NCBI GenBank assembly: GCA_948567375.1
Contig: OX419756.1
Location: forward strand, 28,250,552 to 28,314,551
Reading direction: 5' to 3'
DNA from: Lunularia cruciata
Taxonomy: Eukaryota > Streptophyta > Marchantiopsida > Lunulariales > Lunulariaceae
Length of the DNA: 64,000 nt
Shown: positions 58,547-64,000 of the stretch, piece after piece
Layout of the letters: every line of letters begins with the position of its first letter
Position numbering within the stretch: position 1 is the stretch's first letter
Notes under the pieces: model-generated
What the model was told of the DNA's origin: nothing
The model's database searches: none
Seen by the model: only the letters and a program-made list of their open reading frames with translations
Translations under genes and position numbers: made by a program

Positions 58547-61500
58547 AAGAATAGAATGTATGGAATTTATGGACCACCAAATCCACTTCCACCAAACCAT
58601 TGGGATTTTTGTGTCCAAGTACTACCCAAGCATCATTTCACACAATTCATCACCTCACACTTTGGACAAGATTTTTTGCATATGATCACCATATCTAAGG
58701 AATCATTAGTGCTTCCGGTTGTAGCTTATGGAGAATAATGGGCGTGCTGCTTCTATGTGTTAATAAATTAGATAGGTTAGGGGTGGCATGATAGAGTAGC
58801 AACTATGGTGGCAATGCCTGAGGTTATCCTTGTTATGCAGCAACAAATTGAGCACCTTACTTGATTGTTGGATGAATGAGAGCTTTGACAATAGGAGCAC
58901 GTAGAGAGAGTACCAGTTCAAGAAGGAGAAGATCAAACCCTATTTCCTAAACCTATGGTATTTGAAGGCAAGAATCTCTTGGTGCAATGGAGAAATTTTT
59001 TGTTTGATTGTGAATGTTACTTTGAAGCTACAAATTTGCAAGATGAGCAAAAATAGGTTTTCTTGGCTTCTAGCCAATTAGATGGAGTAGCAAAGCCATG
59101 GTGGAGATTCCAAGAGGAGCAAGCTGAACAACAAATTTTTGCACTAATCTTAACATGGGTAGAATTCAAGAGTGCAATAATTAGATGGTTCCAAGCTATA
59201 AATGCCACACAAGTTGCACGGGATAGGTTAGCAAAGTTGAAACATATTGGCTATGTAAGAAGGTACATCATGCAATTCCAAATACCATCATGCAAATTCT
59301 AGATACTGGAAGGTGAAGCTATGGATCAATTTGTGAGGGGCTTGAAGTCAAGAACCAAATTAGATGTAACTATGCAAGAGCCCCAACACTTGGAGGAAGC
59401 CATGCAGTTGGCCAAACATTTTGATTCCTTGGTTGCAACAACTTGGTCTTGACCTCAATCTCCACAAAACCTACATATACACAACACACGGGTGGAGGAG
59501 TTGACACAAATGGAGATTGATGTCATTCAATGGAGACCGCTTGGCACTGTATATAGAGAGAAACTATGACAAAATGGGGGTTGTTTTTATTGTTAACAAT
59601 TGGGACATTGCATCACTGTCCACTCAAGAATGGGTGACCTTGACAAGTTGCCAAGATGGAGTTTATGGAGTAGAATAATAAGTGAAACAAGGAATCCCAG
59701 TAGGAGATTTCAAGCCGTCTATTGGGAGCTTGATTAGTTCCAATGGGATTGAATGCTTGACCTATGGAAGTTTGCTTCACTTGCAAGGTATAATATTTAA
59801 TTGAGGTTGTAAGATTTTGGTTGATTTTGGAATTTGGAGAATTGCATATCTATGCAAGTAGCAAAGGAATTGGGTATTCCCATCAAGCCAGTAAGTAATT
59901 GGAAGTAGATTGATGATGGTGGATGGTAGAAGGAGTTATGCATTCCGTACCTCACATCATGTTACTTTCAAGATTGGGAAGGAGTATTTGGAGTGTATGA
60001 GGTTTGTAGTAGCACCTCTACACTATGATATCATTCTAGAACTACCTTGGCTTGAATGTCATAAGGTTCAATTTAATTGGACCCAATGACAAATTCAAGT
60101 ATAACACCAAGGTAATAATTTCCGATTAGGTTATTTGGTACCTCTGAGTAAGACACCTAAGAATAATCAGTCCCAAAATGGGAAGTTTATCAAGAAGGTA
60201 GCCATAGAGCAAGCCTTAAAAGGAGATGAGTCCCAAGATAGAAAGTTTGCCAAGAAGACAACCATGGAGTAAGCTTTGAAGAGAGATGTGTCCCTAAATG
60301 GGAAGTTTGTTAATGAAGCAACCATAGAAGAAGCTTTGGAGGAAGATAAGTCTGTATTTGCAGTGTGGATCAAGCAGATTGCACAAGGACAATCTGAGTA
60401 GGGCCAAGAGCCTCATCAAGCAATGGTTGATTAGATAGTTTAGGAGTTTGCATACTTGTTTTTGGATAATCTGCCAAAGGGATTACCCTCCAATCGAGTA
60501 TGCCCTCAAGATCGAGTTATTACCAAGGAGTACTCCAATGAGTAGATCTATAGGCTCTCACCAAAGAAGTTGTAGGAGTTGCAAATAACACTTACGGAGT
60601 TGTTGGAGAAGGACTTCATACGACATAGTATCTCTCCTTGTGGAGCACTAGTATTATTTGTTACAAAGAAGGATGGAAGACTTTGTTTTTGTATTGATTA
60701 TTAAGGGTTCAATAAGTAAACAATGAAGCATGCATATCCCTTACCTTGGATTGATAACTTGCTTGATCAATTGAGTGGAGCACAATACTTTTCCAAGTTG
60801 GATGTTTGCAATGGCTATTGTAAATCCCCATTGATAGGGAGGATGTGCAAAGCCTATCTTTTGCACAAGGTATGGGCATTTTGAGTGGAGAGTTCTACCT
60901 TTTGGGCTTACTAATGCTCCACCAACCTTCATGGATCAGATGCATTGGGTGTTGGATGGACTATTGGATTGGTACATTGTGGTGTTCTTGGATGATATCT
61001 TAATCTATAGCAAGATAGAGGTAGAACATGTGAATCATGTGCAAGAAGTCATAAGACAACTACGATAATGAAAATTTTATTGCAAGGAGTCAAAGTGTGC
61101 CTTTTGGCAAAAGGAAGTCACCTTCTTGGTCATAAGATCTCATCATAAGGGATCAAGATGGAAGATGAGAAAATCTAGGCCATTATTGATTGGCCTACTC
61201 CAAAGGATGCTATAAAAGTATGGGCATTTAATGGATTGGCCAATTTTTATCAATGGTTTATTCATTATTATGCTCATGTGACTGCACCATAAACTGACCT
61301 CTTGGGGAAGAACTCAAGCTTCTAGTGGACCACCAAGCATGAAGAAGCATTCCAAAAGCTCAAACATATGGTGTCTTCAAGACTCATCCTTCAACCATAT
61401 GATCCTTAGTTACCTTGTGTGGTTGATTTTGATGCTTCTAACTTTGCCATTGGAGCAGTGTTGCAACAAGAATTCCTAGATGGACTACATTCCATTGCCT

Positions 61501-63324
61501 TTATGTCTCACCAACTAAATACAATTGAAATAAATTATTTTGCTCAAGATCAAGAACAACTTGCAATGGTATATGCCACCAAGGTATGGAGGTATTATCT
61601 CTTAGGGAAACAAGTGATCATGCAAACTGATCATAAACCATTGTTGCAGACCTTACACTTGGAACACATGAAGAGTCGACATCATCAATACGAGGAGCAA
61701 CTCCAATTGTTTGACATCAAACTTGAGTACAAACCAGGTTGGTTCCATGTCATCATTGATGCTCAATTATGACGACCTAATTTGAAATCTCTTCCTCTCA
61801 TCACGGAGGCAATCACAACGATGGCAATTGACTCCAAGGTCCAAAATGAGTTTCATTTATCTCTACAACAAGATCCCTTCTTCCAAATGGTACATGGTTG
61901 TCTTAGAGTATGAGACAAGGAGTACAACACCTTCTCCTTCAAGGAAGGCCTTCTATTCCATGAGGACTGGATCTATGTTCCAGCCAAAGGTGATCTCCGA
62001 CTTATGCATCTTCAAGAAGCTTATGATTTACCAATAGTTGGTCACATGGGTATGGATAAGACCTTGGATACCCTCCAATGCCAATGGTGGTGGCCCAACA
62101 TGACACAAGATGTTTGAGATTTTTCCCGATCATGTGAAAACTACCAACGCAACAAGGCTAGCAACCAGACCCCAAGTGGACTTCTTCAACCACTCCCCAT
62201 TCCATCCGCTTGATGGGAAAATGTGAGCTTGAATCTCATCACATCCTTACCCAAGACAAAGCCTAGGCATATAACAGTTGTGGTGTTTCTGGATAAGCCA
62301 AGTAAGCAAATCCACTTGGCACCAACCTTTGATACAGTGGATGCTCCAACCTTAGCGTAAATCTACTTTGACAATGTCTTCAAACATCATGGGATGCCAT
62401 GTGTACTCATCTCTGACCATAATCTTTGATTCACAAAGAAGTTTTAGCAAACACTCTTCCAAATACTCGACAACAAGCTTGCTTTGTCCACGGCCTATCA
62501 TCCTCAAACAAATGGAAAATCCAAACGTGCAAATTATACCTTGGAAGATATGTTGTGTGCCTTCATCAATGTCCACCTTAATAATTGGGATGAATGTCTT
62601 GCAATTGCAAAATTTGCCTACAACAATTCCAAATAGGCAAGCACCGGATTTTCCCCTTTCTTTCTTAATTATGGCCAAGATACACTTGTTCCAAATTCTC
62701 TTCTTGCTTCTCCTCCATCTCAAGTCCCTCATACTTCAACCTTCTTGACCACCATCTCCCAATCTCTCCAACAAGCCAAATCTCACCTCCTTGTTGCCCA
62801 GAATTGTCAAAAACAATATGTGGACCACCGTTGTTGTGATCTCACCTTTGTAATTGGTGATAAATTCATGCTATCCTCTAGTAACCTACCCCTTCCACTT
62901 GATACCCAAGTATGTAAACTTGCCCCTAATTGGATAAGACCCTTTGATGTCACCCAAATTGTCTCTCTTGTTGCTTATTGACTTGCCTTGCCTTGTCATA
63001 TGTGCATCCATCCTATCTTTCATATTTCCAAGTTGAAACACTTTGTTCCTAGCCCCTCTTCTTTTTCCTCTTGAGTCCAACCTCCCTCTTCTCTTGTCCT
63101 TATCAATGATCACGAGGAGTACAAAGTTGATCGTATCCTTGCGCATCACCACATTCAACAAGACTGTCAACAACATATGAAGTACAAGGTCCTTTGGAAA
63201 GGGTTTCCCCTTCATGATGCCGCATGGGAACCTCTTTCTCATCTCTAGAATGCACAATTGGCCATCCAGGAGTTCAAAGCTTCACTAGAAACGAAGATGT
63301 CACCAACTAGCAGTGGAGGAATAT
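58547..63324 (+). mobile_element. Ty3-gypsy chromovirus internal region, near full length, degenerate
   Basis: Plus-strand order gag-PR-RT-RH-IN-chromodomain. Gag is at about 58960-59450 (A-R-D-R-L-A-K-L-K, then D-Q-F-V-R-G-L-K and E-A-M-Q-L-A). Protease, near 59810-60060, has V-D-F-G at 59820-59831 in place of D-S/T-G. RT is at about 60570-61100, with catalytic F-L-D-D-I-L-I-Y-S. RNase H is at 61419-61772 (V-D-F-D-A-S-N-F-A-I-G-A and T-D-H-K-P-L). Integrase is at about 62000-62750: a zinc-binding-like start, the first catalytic Asp apparently Asn (L-N-L-I-T), I-S-D-H kept, and the catalytic Glu region reading N-G-K-S-K-R. The chromodomain is at about 63105-63246 (E-E-Y-K-V-D-R-I-L, Y-K-V-L-W-K-G, A-A-W-E-P). 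Dozens of stops and shifts break it. Chromodomains of this group target H3K9-methylated chromatin (family knowledge). Confidence 0.9.
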
Positions 63325-63414
63325 GTAACAATATGGAGTTTAGTGAAAAAGTTAGTAGGGCTCATGAAGTAGCAAATAAGACAAATTAGCCTAGAATATT
63401 CCAAAATTATTTAG

Positions 63415-63432
63415 GAAGCTTCTTGGGAAGCT
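63415..63432 (+). promoter_or_regulatory. Imperfect heat-shock-element-like site A
   Basis: GAAgcTTCttGGGaagcT: two perfect alternating 5-bp modules, then a mismatched third. Lies before the first tandem unit of the LTR. Confidence 0.45.
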
Positions 63433-63477
63433 TCCCAGCTAACTTAGCTTGCACTCCAAGTAGGTAGTTTCTAGAAG

Positions 63478-63495
63478 GAAACTTCTAGAAGCTTC
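63478..63495 (+). promoter_or_regulatory. Heat-shock-element-like site B (four perfect modules)
   Basis: GAAacTTCtaGAAgcTTC has four alternating GAA/TTC modules at the exact 2-base spacing of a canonical HSE bound by heat-shock factors. Confidence 0.6.
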
Positions 63496-63537
63496 CAACT
63501 AACTTAGCTTGCATGCCAAGTAAGCAACTCTTAGAAG

Positions 63538-63550
63538 GAAGCTTCTTGAA
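63538..63550 (+). promoter_or_regulatory. Heat-shock-element-like site C (three perfect modules)
   Basis: GAAgcTTCttGAA matches nGAAnnTTCnnGAAn. Repeats in the next tandem unit 59 bp on. Confidence 0.6.
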
Positions 63551-63596
63551 AAGCTTCTCTATTAACTTGGCTTGCAATCCAAGAAAGCGGCTCAAG

Positions 63597-63609
63597 GAAG
63601 CTTCTTGAA
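63597..63609 (+). promoter_or_regulatory. Heat-shock-element-like site D (three perfect modules)
   Basis: GAAgcTTCttGAA, 28 bp upstream of the TATAAATA box. The equivalent site in the 5' LTR (58382-58394) has GAT as its third module. Confidence 0.6.
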
Positions 63610-63637
63610 AAGCTTCTCAAGAGCCTTGTATGATCCT

Positions 63638-63645
63638 TATAAATA
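63638..63645 (+). promoter_or_regulatory. TATA box of gypsy 3' LTR
   Basis: TATAAATA, downstream of the HSE-like sites and upstream of a conserved region shared with the 5' LTR, as expected of the U3/R boundary. Confidence 0.6.
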
Positions 63646-63749
63646 CAAGAGCCAAAGCTCATGCTAGGCATTCAAAGTTTTCCTACATTCAAGTATCCCA
63701 ATGTGATTTTCCATTCTCCTATTTCTCTCCTTGGTCTTGGTCTTTTACA

Positions 63750-64000
63750 GTCACAATCTTGACCTTGGCATTCTTTAGTTTGCTTTGAAATCTCACCACT
63801 TCTTTGTCTTTGGCTCACAGTTGGTCTTTGTATCCAAACTACATTTCCTTCTTCTGTTGTGAAGCTTGCACACATCCAATTGTAATTGCCTCAATTCCTT
63901 CTCTTTATCCTTTTGACCCATAACAAAGGAGACATTATGTCTTCTTAATTCAAAGATCTCCTATGTCAAAGAGTTCACCTTCTTCACCTCCTCCTTGGAT
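63750..64000 (-). other. Flank with possible coiled-coil coding fragment
   Basis: Outside the gypsy LTR. The minus strand shows a charged frame with V-N-S-L-T, E-I-F-E-L-R-R and K-E-K-E-L-R-Q-L-Q, interrupted by stops. It resembles a coiled-coil protein fragment but I do not recognise it. It runs off the window edge. Confidence 0.3.

Larger units (their letters stand above)
63325..63749 (+). repeat. 3' LTR of Ty3-gypsy element
   Basis: Begins TGTAACAATATG after a purine-rich CAGTGGAGGAATA (polypurine tract) and ends CTTTTACA, about 425 bp. It contains three tandem units of about 60-65 bp (about 63431-63490, 63491-63555, 63556-63612), a TATAAATA box and the shared end. The 5' partner is at 58340-58533. 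Confidence 0.85.

Noticed and set aside
62352-62732. 126-residue minus frame in the gypsy integrase region
   Set aside because: The plus strand carries the integrase in order with the rest of pol; the minus frame is a shadow.
1-64000. tRNA, rRNA, CRISPR or bacterial operon features
   Set aside because: No cloverleaf with A/B boxes, rRNA core or regularly spaced short repeats was seen; only retroelement PBS sequences resemble tRNA ends.

Overview
The window is nuclear DNA of a land plant. The signs are Ty1-copia and Ty3-gypsy chromodomain retrotransposons primed by initiator-Met tRNA, plant-type extracellular LRR genes, spliced genes with GT-AG introns, MITE-like elements, and AT-rich intergenic DNA. 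The species cannot be read from the sequence. The many old, nested, stop-ridden elements suggest a large, slowly purged genome (a gymnosperm or seed-free plant is possible but unproven). There are no bacterial features. A 200-base N run at 36339-36538 is an assembly gap.

Layout. 1-8.1 kb is retroelement debris: an inverted pair of LTR-like arms (1-201 and 4130-4348) around a truncated copia element (about 690-2660). 8.25-10.54 kb is the minus-strand remains of a ROCO gene (LRR, Roc GTPase, COR), broken by frameshifts and stops and cut off by a minus-strand copia element (10542-15130). 16.9-18.5 kb is an intronless LRR receptor-like protein gene, apparently frameshifted just before its transmembrane tail. 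19.4-21.4 kb holds an AT-rich block, a copia RNase H scrap, an inverted duplication and a 32-bp perfect palindrome. 22-25 kb is a broken minus-strand Ty3 gag with an LTR-like repeat. 25-32 kb is nested: a complete-length minus-strand copia element (26025-31520, flanked by a near-perfect 5-bp target duplication) sits in an older plus-strand copia element. 33-45 kb has tandem arrays of about 125-137 bp units, a hAT-like transposase relic, an LRR pseudogene, two inverted-repeat elements and the C-terminal end of a reverse transcriptase.

The one apparently functional conserved gene is at 46005-54347 (minus): a many-exon TPR gene for a TFIIIC subunit of the GTF3C3/Tfc4 type, which acts in RNA polymerase III transcription. 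The last 5.4 kb (58340-63749) is a plus-strand chromodomain Ty3-gypsy element, near full length but degenerate. Its 3' LTR carries tandem repeats, each containing a heat-shock-element-like GAAnnTTCnnGAA array just upstream of a TATA box. This is the most notable regulatory structure seen here.

Functionally, the genes are independent: a housekeeping Pol III factor, a cell-surface LRR protein and a decayed LRR-GTPase gene, spaced by transposons. The elements are dead as coding units (lost protease, integrase or zinc-knuckle residues, many stops), and many of the lesions look like C-to-T or G-to-A changes, as expected of methylated, silenced repeats.
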